Assembly (NCBI GenBank): GCA_004335835.1
Contig: RWJK01001384.1
Coordinates: 62,001-126,000 of the forward strand
Length of the DNA: 64,000 bases
Source of the DNA: Scenedesmus sp. ARA3
Lineage: Eukaryota > Chlorophyta > Chlorophyceae > Sphaeropleales > Scenedesmaceae
Direction of reading: 5' to 3'
The notes under the pieces are model-generated. The model did not search any database, was not told the origin of the DNA, and was given only the letters and a program-made list of their open reading frames with translations. The translations under genes and the position numbers were made by a program. Shown here in pieces: positions 11,482-23,271 of the stretch (positions are counted from its first letter, which is position 1; every line of letters starts with the position of its first letter).

Positions 11482-13461
11482 CTACAGTGCGCCAGCCGGG
11501 TCTGCTGCCAGCTGTGCGGGCGCTGGCTCTGGCGCAGCTGCACTGGCTGCTGCTGGGGGCGCTGCCTTCATGAAGGGGTTGATGCCCTGCTGCATGCCCA
11601 TGCCCATTGCGTAGGGCGGCACCATCATGCCCTGCTGCGCCATCATCATCACCGCAGGGTCCTGCAAGCAGCCGGCACAGGCTTAGACGTCCCGCCAAGG
11701 CCCTGTCAAACAGAACCGTGCCTCCGAGGCGGAAAAAGTGATGTTGTACACCCGAACATACCTTCCACCATCTGCAGCTGCTGCACTGTGCAACAAGCAC
11801 ATGCACACACTGAGCTATGCTAGTCTTGTCCATCGTGTTTTGCACATGGTAAGCACCACGCATAGCCGCGCCTCACCTGCATGCCGACTGCGTAGGGGTT
11901 GAGCAGCATATCGCCCTGCATCTTGGCGTAGGGGTTCATGGCGCGCACAGGCGGCAGCCCCAGCTCCTGCGTGACTGCGCCCTGGAAGACCACTAGCGCG
12001 AAGAAGAACAGGATGAACATCACAAAGCACAGGTAGGCGAAGCCGATGGTGCCCAGGTATGTGCCCATGTTGACGCTGCTCCAGCTGTCAGGCAGCTTCA
12101 TCTGCAGTCACGCCAGACACGGACGCAAACACAGGCCTTCAGCAGCAACAGCGGCTTGGCTTAACATCGGATGACCTGACAACAACACGCACATATCAGC
12201 AGGTTGCACCGGCCACCAGGAGGACACTGCACAATGGATAAAGTGCAAGTGCAAGTGCTGGTATCCTGCAAGCATCACTTGCTGCTGCTGCCCCTTGCCA
12301 TGTCTCCTGCCTGCCTCTCACACTGCCTGCCGCCCAGCCTCTAGCTGGGCCAGTGATGCTGTCTACCTTTAAACCTATGGGTGTTGCAGCAGCTGCCAGC
12401 CTGCTGCTGCTTTCCTGCAAGCATGCTGCCCCACCTGCAGCTGGTCCCTGACCACGTCCTTGAAGCCATCCAGCACCAGGCCGCACAGCAGGCAGAAGAA
12501 GGCCAGCGTGAAGCAGAAGGCACACACGAAGCCATAGCCAAGGCCTGCAGCATGGTCAGCAGCAGCGGCGACAGCAACAGTCAGCAAAGCAGAAGAAGGA
12601 CGTTCAGAGGTGTGCAAGGGGTAGCAGCACACTTTAGTGAGCTGTAAGTTGGTCTACAGGCACTTCTCCTCACAAACACTGTGACACCTTGTACACAGCA
12701 ACACTGACCAGCACACGGGCCATCATCCTAATGGTGGTGCAAAAATGGAAGCCACTGATTTGTTCTTACCTGGGCCTCCTTTGCTGACTGTCTTCTTGAC
12801 AAGGATGGCGCCTGGGAACAGTAGGCAGGCACATGAGGATGCTTCAGCAGTCGCTTGGCAGCTATACAGGCAGCGGAAGGGATGCCGAAAGCAACACGCA
12901 ATCTAGTCTGGCTGCGCGACAGGTACTGTCAACATGTCAGCTGGGGACAGTGAGCCGTGCAGTGTCCGGGGGCAACATGTAATGCGTGCTTTGCTTTTGG
13001 CTGCCAACTGAGGCAAACACATTGAGTCATCAGTATGTGGCAGCAGACAGACGCAGCAGCTGATGCTGGCTGCTCGAATGCTCCAGCAAGCACGCTGCCC
13101 TGTGGTGCAGCAGCGTCGTTGAGCACTCACAACTGGCGATGTTGAACAGCAGCACCAGAAGTCCTCCCAGCAGACTTGCTGCCACAGGTGCCCTCCAAAT
13201 CTCGTTGCTGATTTCAATGTTCAGGAGCTGCAACAATGCAAGATGTTCTTAGACACATTCAGGCGGCACTCGTAGTGCTGAGCTGTACACATGAGCTGTG
13301 CTTCTGCTGCAGGCCGTGCCAGCAATCACCTTGTAGCTCTTGACGAGGTTGGCGCAGGTAGCGAACGAGAGTATATAGAATATACTTGTTATCAGGAAGT
13401 TTGTTGTCCAGCAGACCCACAGCACTGTCCTGGTGCCTTCTGAGTTACAGCTGCAGGCCAT
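11482..13461 (-). CDS. Four-transmembrane protein of unknown function
   Basis: Six exons (13330-13461, 13131-13227, 12770-12811, 12435-12544, 11877-12101, 11482-11661) join in phase to 261 residues. Four hydrophobic helices are clear: about 16-36, 56-74, 93-113 and 142-167. The second and third are separated only by a short polar loop containing KKTVSKGGPG. The N-terminus is short and Cys-rich (MACSCNSEG). After helix 4 the protein has a Pro/Met-rich tail with NPYAKMQGDMLLNPYAVGMQ and DPAVMMMAQQGMM, ending Ala/Pro-rich. This four-helix layout recalls MARVEL or tetraspan vesicle proteins, but I see no signature that proves it. The direct splice from 11877 to 11661 gives a smooth Met/Gln-rich tail; a possible extra exon near 11765-11788 would not keep this frame unless read as a Cys/Trp-rich peptide. 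Function unknown. Confidence 0.75.
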
Positions 13462-14917
13462 GGCGTTGTCTATGTGCAGCTGTCGCTGCTATACTATTCA
13501 ATGTGACCAACCACGACGATGCCTGGCTGGGTAAATGGCAACAGCGTGAAGTATCGTCGCGTTGTCTGTCTGCTGCTCACCACGTCTCTGACAAACAAGT
13601 ATGAGTGATAAAGTGCCTTCTCGAGTCAAACAAGTGAAATAAAGCAAATTTTTTGTTTCAGCTGGGTTTAGCGACGAGTACTTCAATCTCGGCTCCTGGC
13701 CCTGACAAGGGTTTGAGTACCTTGACTGACAAGCGATCGCACAAGCACACGTGTAACGAGGATAGCAATCACCGTGATACAACGATAACTCAGCATTAGA
13801 ACAAATCCAGGTGCTGCGTCCGGATCCGACATAGCGCAGACATCCTGGACTGCGCATGAGCTGCGCCTGTGGCCAACCCACTGCAGCAACTGCTGCCATC
13901 TTCTTCAGCAAAAGCACCCACAATAGTACATCATGCTTGGAATCAACTGCTTTAACAACATTCAGTGCCGACAACTCAGCTCTGTCGATCGGTGCCAAGA
14001 GCACTGTGTGGGCTAGCACTGCTGAGCAGCCATTGCATGCCGTTGTAGCCGGCTGTGGCACTGCACTTTCACGCGCAGCTCACACATGCATGCAAATCGA
14101 CAAAGCATTATAGACATGCTCATCCGTGCCCAATGGCTCAGACTCTCTGCATGCAGCCTCCCCTGCATATCGCTGTGGATAATGCTGGACACATTTGAGG
14201 CACACAGCCCGTGTCAAATCACCAGCGCCGCTGCTCAGTGAGCACAGCCAACGAAGCACACAGGTAAAAGCTACGCATGCCAGATACATCGCAGTTGCAC
14301 CATACCGTTTGTCACTGCAGAAAGGGAAGTTGATATGCTTGTGCAGCACTGTGTGCATCATGACAGCTAGCTCTTCCTGCCTGTAGCAGCCTGCTGCATG
14401 GTCTGCACATTATGCCATACTGGTATGAAAGTGGGTCGCCTGCCAAGACCACGCACAAACTCTTCAGCAATGCAGCACGCCAGACACAGCAAGGGCTGTT
14501 CAAGAGGGTCACAAGCTGACACGCCTCCCACAAGATCTGTCAACCAAGAGCCAAGCGCAGAGAGCGGCTGAGTGCACTTTGATACAGGGACGGCTGCAAC
14601 ATGCGCGCCAAGGGGGAAGGAACTGCCTGTTGCAGGCAGCTCTAGCAGCAAACATACACTGTATGTACTGATCAACCAGTACACCAGCAAACAGGAGATA
14701 ACAGCTGAGCAGGGTGATAACCAATGAGCTGCAAAGCGTTAGAATACAAAGAGGACCAAAGTGTAACATTACATACATTACATTACATGCTCCACTCAAC
14801 GAGGAGTGGGAACCCCAGTCAGGAGCCAACGAGAGGCTCATAGGGGAGACAACGTGCTGTAAGAGAGACAACGTGCCCATCACAGACAGAACCAGGGTCA
14901 CTGTCTATGATCCAAGA
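13462..14917. other. Intergenic region with the 3' end of the acetyltransferase gene
   Basis: 1456 bases. The right part, up to 14917, is 3' UTR of the minus-strand acetyltransferase; the left part is upstream of the four-helix membrane protein. Short open frames on both strands show no recognisable domain and no splice chain. No RNA gene was recognised. Confidence 0.45.
14769..14787 (-). terminator. Triple TGTAA polyadenylation signal
   Basis: Three TGTAA elements on the minus strand (ttaca on plus at 14769, 14778 and 14783), 131-149 bases past the acetyltransferase stop. The position and repetition fit a poly(A) signal of green-algal type. Confidence 0.6.
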
Positions 14918-17357
14918 TCAGTTCAGGCATGCTTCCAGCATTGTTTCCTCTCCCGTGTCTCCCGCCGCATCAGCAGCCTCATTCCGTGCATATACAATGA
15001 AGCAGTTGTTGTCGCCCTCTGTCAAGCTGAACACCTCAGGCAGAACCACTGTAGGGTCGGGCTTGCCGCTACTATGCCTGCTGCCCCTGTCAACGAATGA
15101 CACAAAGTGCGGCTCCCTGCTGCCAACAAAGTGCAGCGCTGGCGCCACAAAGGCATCGCCTGCAGCCAGGATGCCTACACAGCGCCGCCTGAACTCCGTC
15201 GACCAAGTAGCTAGCACGACTGCTGCATAGTGCTGCTGCAGGTTGCCGCCACTGTCTGTGGCCAGCCCTGCAGCCTGCAGCAGCTGCTGGCTGCTGCTGC
15301 TGCTGCTGCTGGTGAAGGAGGTAGCGCTGCTGCACATGCTGCTGCTGCTTGCGCTGTGGTGCACTGGCGTTGAGGGGTGTGGCAGCAGCCAGATCTCACC
15401 ATCCTGCAGCCTCTCCTGTACGTATGGGGAGTCCAGCGGCCAGCACTCGTACACCCACGGCAGCCAATCCTGCGGCAGATCCGCAGACACCTGCGGGCAC
15501 AGCGAGTCGCACGCACTTTGACGGTCAGCACGCAAGTCACACATCAGCTGCAGAGCCTTGGCATTACAACTGTGCATTGCTGTATTCATCACAGTATTGA
15601 ATGCAGTGTTGCTTTCAGCACATCTCCTATTGAATGCAGAATGCTGTTGCGGGGAACACCTGGCTCAAAGCAGCAAGCAGGCACAGCTGTTGCCACTGGG
15701 CTAGAGCCCCTGCCGCTGCTGCTTCACAAAACTTGCACGGCTGTATGTTCTGCATAACATATACATGGCCAGGAGCTTGTCAATATCTGACACTGGAAAA
15801 GGAAGAAGGAGCTAATGCACGTGCAACAGCAGTTATGAATGGTATTGGCCTCACCAGTTGCAGCTCAGGGGCCAGCTCCATCTGCTGCTGCCTGATGGAG
15901 CGCACTGCCTGCTGCAGCTGCTGCATGCTGCTGGCCTGCACCCAGTGCTCAGCCTGCACGCCCAGGCTGCTGCTGGCCTGCATCAGCAGCTCCTTGGCAC
16001 CTGCAAATACCAGCAACAGCAGCCCAGGTCAGGCACATGAGCATGCATGTGACACATCGCCACCAACAACAAGGCAGGCACTCGTACACAGCGCAACTAC
16101 TGGCTCATGTTTTATCGAGGGTTGAAAGCATACAGGTTGACCTGTTGATTGGGTGGACTGGAAGCAGGCAACCCATGCAAGCAGATGCTTGCAGCCAATG
16201 CCTCTCACCTTGCACATGGTCGATGAGGCTAGTGTGGAACACCGGCTGCTGCGGTGCTCCAGGCACAAAGCCGACAGCCTGCTCATATGAGGCCAGTGAG
16301 GCATACGACGGCCACATGTCCACGGTGTGGGTGTGGCAGAAGCCTAGCTGCTCGAACAGGCGCACAGCAGCTGGGTTCTGCGGGATGGTGGCACTGGTGA
16401 CGGCTGCCACCTCGCCATGCTCGCTGCTGCAGCTGCAGATGTGCTCCTGCAGAGTGAGAAGCACCAGCAAGCAGGCACGCAGGTTGAGCGCAGCAGGTAG
16501 CAGCTGCAAGAGCTATCAACGACGCACTGCAAGACTTCAGGGTGATTTGGCTGCGCCTGAGCGGCAGTGTTCAGTGTGCTGTTTGAGCACCAGCCACCGC
16601 CGGCGCCGTCACTACCGCTGCCGCTATGACTGCTGAAGCTGCTACCACTGTTGTGATTGCTGCTGCTGTTACAGCAGCAGCCGTCACTGCTGCTGCTGCT
16701 GCTGCTGCTCTTGCTGCTGCTGCTGCTGCTCACCATGAGCGCCCGTGCCATGCCCTTGCCCCTTGCGTGCTCTGCCACCCGCAACCCAAACAGGAACCAC
16801 GCAGAACCACGCCTGTGGCCGCAAACTGCAAAGGCAAGCAAGTAGCATTGGCTAATTCCACGTGCATCCAGCACAGCAGGATGCGCAGGATCTGCTGCAC
16901 TTGAGGCATGGGCGTTAGGCCGGCACATGCCATATTGCAATGATCAACTACCACATTTTATAGCGTGCCACGCAGTAGGTTCAGTGTAGTTCAGGCTTGA
17001 GACCTGCAAAACAGCTGCTGCTCACCCAGGCCGTGGATAGCGTCAGCTGGGTCAGCCGCACAGCCAGGCTCAGGCTGAGACACCAGCACGGTCGTGCCAT
17101 CCCGCTCAGCGAAGTGCTGAATCATCCTAGGCATGTAGTCACTGCCATTGTCTGCAACATATTGTAAAGGTTTGGGATTGAGCTTCTGCAGCCAGAGCAT
17201 ATGGGCAATTGTGGTGTGCCAGCCTGCAGCAGGACTTACAGACTTTCTTGCAGATGTCCACAACTGCTGGCTGGTCCTGATGTAGGTACGTCCGTATCTG
17301 CACGCCCTTGGTTCGAATCGTGGCCGTCTGAACAGGCTGCGCCATCCTTACGCTCAT
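14918..17357 (-). CDS. GNAT-family N-acetyltransferase, NAT16-like
   Basis: Six exons (17240-17357, 17026-17151, 16734-16825, 16209-16446, 15855-16000, 14918-15490) join in phase to 430 residues. The N-terminal half is a GNAT fold: IRTYLHQDQPAVVDICKKV at the start, then FGLRVAEHARGKGMARALM near residues 95-112, containing the acetyl-CoA pyrophosphate-binding pattern R-x-x-G-x-A (RGKGMA), then IPQNPAAVRLFEQLGF, the family's conserved NPAAxxLFExLGF block. A long C-terminal region follows, as in NAT16 histidine N-acetyltransferases of fish and mammals. The substrate is not shown by the sequence, so N-acetylhistidine formation is only a possibility. Ser runs and a Gln-Gln stretch in the last exon are repeat-derived insertions typical of this genome. 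The start is the first of two close ATGs (MSVRMAQ). A second possible start lies four codons later. Confidence 0.85.
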
Positions 17358-18326
17358 CAGGTACGCCTCACTGGCTTGTGGTTACGAGGATGGGCAGTGC
17401 TGCTGCCGTTGTCAGACTTCTGCTCAAACGGCAAGCTGCAGTGACGTCCACGTGCAAATGCTCAACGCACTAGTCATTGGGGTCCGATATATTGCCTGTC
17501 TTGGTCTTTGTTGAGTGGTTCATACTTCTACAACCCTTCTAGGTTTCGGGCTGGACACTGTCAGCCCCCTCCTCCCCAATGTCCAGGCAATTACAAGGTT
17601 GTGTTGCTTTTGTCTCAGCTCTTAGCTTTGGATTTGTACGAAGATCTGCGCTCAGGACGCTGTTCTATTGCTGCAAGTTCTTCATCCCCGCCCATCTGTC
17701 ACAGACTGCATCGGCACGGGCAACATGCTGCTGCAGAAGCAATATAGCGCAGCTAGAGTTGGTGCTCAACGTATTTCAGAGAGCAGGGCACCAGCATGCA
17801 GCAGGTAGTGCCTCACACTGCCAATACATCTGCAACTGCTTGTTGGTTCATTGCATGGCCTTGTTGCGGTGCTGAGGCTGGCACATTTGGGTCCACACGC
17901 AGGCAGCAACCATGGACCTTCAGGCACAGCATCGTGCTGCGCGCAGCGCCAGAGGACGGACCAATGGGTGAAGGTGTGTGCTGGGAACCCATTGCTGCAC
18001 ACTAGGTGCCACAAGCCTGGCAGGCGATGGCAGCATCACTAGCGGACCTGCATCTGCTGAGGCTGGCCGCTGCCAGCAGAATGACGTGCACAGACGTGTC
18101 ATAGTGTGGTGTGGTGTGCTTGGCACCTTGGCAATGCTTTGGTCAGCCGTGTGCCCTGCGCAGCTGACTGCAGTGCCAGCTAAGTTCAAAACACATGCTG
18201 CTGCTCAGCCCGCAGCTTGCTGAACTGCCTTGCATGTGCTACCTGCAAGAGAATGATCTGTGTGCTGTGATCCAATCAGTTGTTGCTCCAACTCTATCGC
18301 ATTTCGCTGCATGATTCCCTGCAGAC
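17358..18326. other. Divergent intergenic region
   Basis: 969 bases between the acetyltransferase start (minus) and the small membrane-protein start (plus). It should contain both promoters. Short open frames in it have no recognisable motif, and I see no RNA gene. Confidence 0.45.
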
Positions 18327-19181
18327 ATGTCTGACATCCTGAAGCAGGACATGGAGCGCTTCGCTCGCCAGCAGCCAGCCTCAACAGCAGCAAAGCAAGC
18401 AGCGCAGCAGGTAAACGACCTGGATGGAATCCTGCAAATCTTTTGATACTTGTGGTAGTGCCTGCTTGTGCTGCAGCTGCCTGAAATATCAGATTCTGCA
18501 AATGGCAGTGTCAGCAGCACACAGCAATCGGGCCCGCTGCACAATTATAACAGCTGCTTTCAGTGCAGTTGTAGAGTTGGTACTGGCAAAAGTGCTGCAT
18601 GCAGGTCTGCAGGGGCCCTAACATGCCGCATGCCCTTGCTGCATGTCATGCCGCAGAAGCAGGAAGCGTCCAGCTCGCCGCTAAAGGAGGCCGTAGACAA
18701 GGTGCGCACTCCCTTGGGGGGAAACAATGCTCCACTGTGTCGTCTGCTGTTGCTGACTCTGCTGCACCACACTCTGTACACACACATGCCATGCTTGCCT
18801 CTTTTGCAACCATATGGCTGCTAGCAGATGCACCACCAGGTTCGTGTCCCTGCTGCAGCAGCACGAGTTTACAGCAATCAGGCCACCACTGCGCCTGTGT
18901 TGTCAACAGTCTGCTGGAAGCTTGCGTTGGTCAACTACACCTTGTTGTGCCTGCTTGCTGTTTTGCAGGTGCTGATTGCAGACTTTTTCTTTGTGCTGGC
19001 GGTGCTTGGGTGGCTGGGAGCTGGCTTAGCAGGCAAAGCCATGGGCAGCAGTGCACTGATAGATGCATGGATGCCGCTGTGGCCGATGGTGTTCCAGCCA
19101 GCAATTGGCATACTCATGGCAGGTGCACTGGTGTCAGGGGGTCTCAATTGGCTGGCAGAGCAACAGCAACAGAAGTCGTAG
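18327..19181 (+). CDS. Small two-helix membrane protein
   Basis: Three exons (18327-18410, 18657-18701, 18969-19181) join in phase 0 to 113 residues. The first 43 residues are polar and helical (MSDILKQDMERFARQQP, then KQEASSSPLKEAVDK). Two hydrophobic helices follow: one from about residue 44, beginning VLIADFFFVLAVLGWLGAGL, and one in the segment PMVFQPAIGILMAGALVSGG. The protein ends LAEQQQQKS. The hydrophobic half looks like a conserved plant/algal membrane protein, but I cannot name a family. No signal or transit peptide is obvious. The ATG is the first after a CAG that could itself be an acceptor, so an extra 5' non-coding exon is possible. An unspliced reading from 18828 is open but would replace the polar N-terminus with unrelated sequence and is less likely. 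Confidence 0.65.
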
Positions 19182-19527
19182 CTGCCTTGGCACAGCTGGG
19201 CTGTAGTAAATGTTGTAGTACAGCAGTGCTCGGCACTGCATGCCATGTTGCGTGTTGTGTCATTCAGCCTTACTAAAGGCAGAAGCGTCTATGGCTGTGT
19301 TTAAGTGGCAGACGATTTCAGGGATCAACCCTTTCGAGGCTCTAGGGTTGTGGTCAAGGACATTTGACTGATCGTGATGACCTGGTCCTGACCGTCAGGA
19401 CCCCAATGGTATGTAACCTCTGGCGTTTCATTAACCTTTGGTTATTTTACTCTTTAACACCTTGCGTCGTCACGAAGACCTGCGTAGCCTGCAGTAGACG
19501 CACTCCTACATCTTCGGCATCAACGCA
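19182..19527. other. Gap between the small membrane protein and IFT74
   Basis: 346 bases between two plus-strand genes. It contains a TGTAA at 19412-19416, which may end the upstream transcript, and must hold the IFT74 promoter. No coding stretch was recognised. Confidence 0.45.
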
Positions 19528-22500
19528 ATGGACAGGCCTGCTTCGCGGGGCTTCGTGGCAGGGGGTGTACAAAAGGCTCCAACAGGCCAAGGATTTGTGC
19601 CCGAGAGGCCCAACTCAGCATTACGGCAGCCAGCAGCAGCAGGCTTCATGGCACCTGCCACACCCAGCAGCAGCGGGCCAAGCATCATGGGCCCAGCAGG
19701 CATGCGTGGCAGCACTGCCCTAATCGGGCCTCCTAGTACAGCTTACAAGCGAGTTGCAGCAGCTGGGGCACCCATGCAGCAGGCTCTGCAAGCACAAGCG
19801 CGCCCGCTGACGCAGCAAGGCATGGGTGGGTCAAAGCCCATGACACAGGCAGCAGGCCGGCAGGTGCTGGACAGAACGTACTTCATAAATGAGCTACGTC
19901 AGAAGAGACAGCAGATCATCAACATCACTGCACGTATGCGGGTGAGCAGCAGAACAGCAGCTTGGGTACAGCCTGTACACACCTGCAAAACTGGCTTGCA
20001 CTAAAGTCATGCTGGCAATGCCATCACTGCTGCACTGCTTCCTTGCTAGGGTGAACTGCATGTGCAAATTTGCACATCTCCAATTGCACCTTGCACGATG
20101 CGCATATACACCAGCTCATGTGTCGTACGTGCTTTGTCCTGCAGGAAGAGCTGGAGGTTCTTGCACAGAAGAAGGCAGCTGCTGTCAGGGCAGAGAAGAC
20201 AGCAGGGCAGCTGCGCAAGGAAGTACGGCTGCTGCAGGAAGCACTGGCAGACAATAACATCATCATAGACAAGGTGAGAGGTTATCTGGTACTGTTTGAT
20301 GCCTTTTGGAATGCCAGCGAAAGGCCAGCAGCAACAGCAACAGCCACACCAGCAGTGCTGTCAAGAGGCAAGTGCACACAATGTGGCATTTGCTAGCGCC
20401 AATCTGCTGTCAGCTCGTTGACGTGCTCCGGCTCGATGTAACCAATTCACATTAGCCTTGTGCTGTGCTTGCAGGCTGGCTCCCACACACCACTGCAGCA
20501 CATCCATGCAGAGTACGCTGAGATCAGGGGCCGCAACGAGATGCAACAGGCTCGGGTTGAGGACATCCTGTCGCAGCGGCTGGCAGTTGAGCAGCGTACA
20601 AAGCAGGTGAGCCAGCAGGGGAGGGGCTTGCTGATGCAGCGGGTGGCAACAGGTCCGTTTGTCACCTGTGTATGGCTTACCCTCAGCCGCAGCTGGGCTG
20701 AGCAGCGCGAAGTATGCACTTGCGCCACCAGTAAGCAACAGCCAGTTGCCGCAATTCTACAACGCCACTGTGTGCATGTGCAGGTTGACAGCCAGATAGC
20801 TACCATCCAATCAACTCTTGACAGGCGACTGAGCAGCCTGCCGCCATCCGCAAAGCAAGCATACAGTGAGCTGCTGGCAGAGCAGGCTGCGCTGCTGGCA
20901 GAGGAGGGCCAGTTTGAGGAGCGGCTTGCTGAGCTGCACGGCGCCCTGGCAGCAGCAGAGGGCGAGCTAGGGCGCAATGTGTTCAAGCAGAGGGCTTTGG
21001 AGCTGCAGGTTTGTACCACAGGCTTGATGACTGTGCAGGCTAGTCAAGCAGCTGGCAACCGTAGTCTGCTGTGATGGCGCCCTGAGTTGGGGCACTCTTG
21101 CAGTTCATGAGTGCCATGCAGCGTAGTGTAAACATTAGCAGCATTGAGGATCACTGGCACATAACCTTTCCCTGTGCAGCTCTTCAGCAAGCATTTTATG
21201 CAACCCTTACATCTGAGCTGCAAATGCCATGTGTCGGCGGTCAGTTATGTATGCATCCATTGACCAGTGGACGTGTTTGCCTTCATCTGCAGGAGCAACT
21301 GAAGCTGCTGGCTGAGCGCAAGTACGAGCTGGCAGCAGCAGAGGAGGCAGCCAATGCCTCGCCTGAGGAGCAGCGAGAGGCGCTCATGGCGCGCGTCAAG
21401 CGCGACAACGCCGCAGTGGAGCGAGCTACCAGTGAAGCCAAGCAGCTGCAGGAAGAGGTGCGGCAGCTGGAGGCTGCCGTGGCTGCGGCAGGCAGCGCTG
21501 CAGCAGGCGGCGGCATGAAGAGCGGCGGCGCGCTGCTGCCGCCAGACACGGATGAGCAGGGCAGAAGGTGCGGGCAGCAGCGGGGATGGGTTTGGCAGAC
21601 GTGTCTGATGATTGACTGGTTGCTGGTCCTTCAAGCAGTCACCGCAACTTCTGTTGCATTTGTTGGTGCTGCTCGCATGTCGCAACAAAAAGCTTAACTC
21701 TGCAAGTGTGTGACCAGAACTACAAAGAACACTGTGTTGCGCTGCATGGTTCACTCGTCCTTCTGTCCTTGCCCCGAATGCGATGCTTTTTCTCTCTGCT
21801 GCTTGTCCTACAGGGAGAAGTTTGAGGAGCTGAAGGCTAAGGAGAAGGAGCTGGTGGCCTTCCTGGACGCATTCCCGCAGCGCAAGGCAGCCAAAGCAGG
21901 CGAGCTGGCAGCCAAGCAGGAGGCGATTGTGGCGGGGCTGGAGCGCATGAACAAGCTGCAGGCACTCACGGATGCGGCAGCACTGCCCAGCCAGGGCCAG
22001 TTCCAGCAGATGAAGGTGCGTGGGTGTGGAAGCTCACGCCTGATGCTCATGCACAGCATACTTGTTGCTCAGTTTATGTCGTATGAAGTACAAGGCTTGC
22101 ACTGCTCCTGCGCCGACGCGCTTGGGCTTGTACTGTACCACTGAGCTTGCTGCTATTTGTTTGGATGTTGTTGCACCAGGACGAGCTGGACTACAAGCAG
22201 CAGCAGCTCGCCAGTGCAGCAGCCACAGGCGAGGCGCTCAAGTCTGAGCTGGCGGCACGCAAGGCTGAGCTGGACAAGATCGACACGCTGGGCAGCAAGA
22301 TTGACTTGGAGCTGGAGGCGCTGCGGGGCCGCCTGGCTGCCATGCAGCAGGAGCTGGACACGTATGGCGCTGTGGAGGCGGCGAAAGCAGCCAAGGAGGC
22401 GACACGGGCGCAGCTGGAGGCTGAGAAGGCGCAGCTGGCAGCCAAGCAGGATGCAGTGAAGGTGAGCGGGATGCGCAGTGTGGTCTGTCGTTGGCGCAAC

Positions 22501-23069
22501 TTTATTCAGCATGGCGGCTGCAAACCATTCTGACGGAAGTAACATGAAACGGCCTTGAGTTGGTCGCATGAAGAGACAAAACGTTCGCTGTTGTCGGATG
22601 TTGAGCAGGCCTGCACTTGTGCGAGGGGTGGGTAGCCGTTGCTGCTGCGATTATGTGGCAAGACATACAGTGCCGTGACATTGCATGCAGGCGTTTGATG
22701 TGTGCATGCTGTGACTGGCAGTGCCTTGCTCATACAATGTGCCCAAACCCATCATTGCCAATAACCTGCCACCAAGCTGCACGCCGACGCACTTGCTATT
22801 GGTCATGTCTGCTGTTGCTGCAGGCTGAGCTGGCAGACCAGTCATGGCAGCAGCAAGCCAAGGAGGCGCAGCTCAAGGAGAACCCTGCATGGCCCGCCAT
22901 AGACCGGCTGGAGCAGCAGCAGCAGCAGCTGAAGCAGCAGATTGATGCAGCGCAGCAGTTCATCCAGGAGCACGAGGAGAAGTCTGATTACAGGCCGCTG
23001 AAGCAGCAGCTCGAGGGGCTGATAGACAATGTCAACAGCTGCACCATCAGCTTGCTGTCAGCAGTATGA
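19528..23069 (+). CDS. IFT74: Intraflagellar transport protein 74
   Basis: Eight exons (19528-19941, 20145-20273, 20475-20606, 20784-21008, 21293-21567, 21814-22015, 22180-22461, 22824-23069) join in phase to 634 residues, close to the 600-640 usual for IFT74. The N-terminus is basic, Ala/Pro/Gly-rich and unstructured (residues 1-110), with RPLTQQGMGGSKPMTQ followed by RQVLDRTYFINELRQKRQQI, the family's entry into the coiled coil. The rest is almost continuous coiled coil. The C-terminus ends EEKSDYRPLKQQLEGL, matching the conserved IFT74 SDYxPxK element. IFT74 pairs with IFT81 in the IFT-B core; together they bind tubulin and carry it into cilia, with the basic IFT74 N-terminus contacting the acidic tubulin tail. 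Its presence means the alga keeps a flagellated stage. The gene ends 202 bases from the convergent TARBP1-like gene. Confidence 0.96.
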
Positions 23070-23185
23070 TGGGCTTGTTGACGAACTGACAAAACTTCAG
23101 ATGTGTTCGTAGCGTAACATTTGCCCACCTCAGTGGAGCCAGCCTACATCTGATTTGCCAAAGCATCATCAGTGCTTGGTGACGG

Positions 23186-23190
23186 TTACA
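23186..23190 (-). terminator. TGTAA polyadenylation signal of the TARBP1-like gene
   Basis: TGTAA on the minus strand, about 82 bases past the stop at 23272 and inside the 202-base gap to IFT74, which is transcribed toward it. Confidence 0.5.
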
Positions 23191-23271
23191 CAGTGGCACT
23201 CCGATAATCTCCTAGCATGACACGCGCATGCTCCCTGCATGCTACGCGCACTTCCAGGGTACAGCCACACG

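Noticed and set aside
11765..11788. Possible extra 24-base exon in the four-helix membrane protein
   Set aside because: Most acceptors there give the wrong phase; the only phase-0 choice adds an unlikely Cys/Trp peptide, while direct splicing gives a smooth Met/Gln tail.
18828..18968. Unspliced N-terminal extension of the small membrane protein
   Set aside because: Ends at a good acceptor (ttttgcag) and the alternative upstream exons join in phase with a sensible polar N-terminus.
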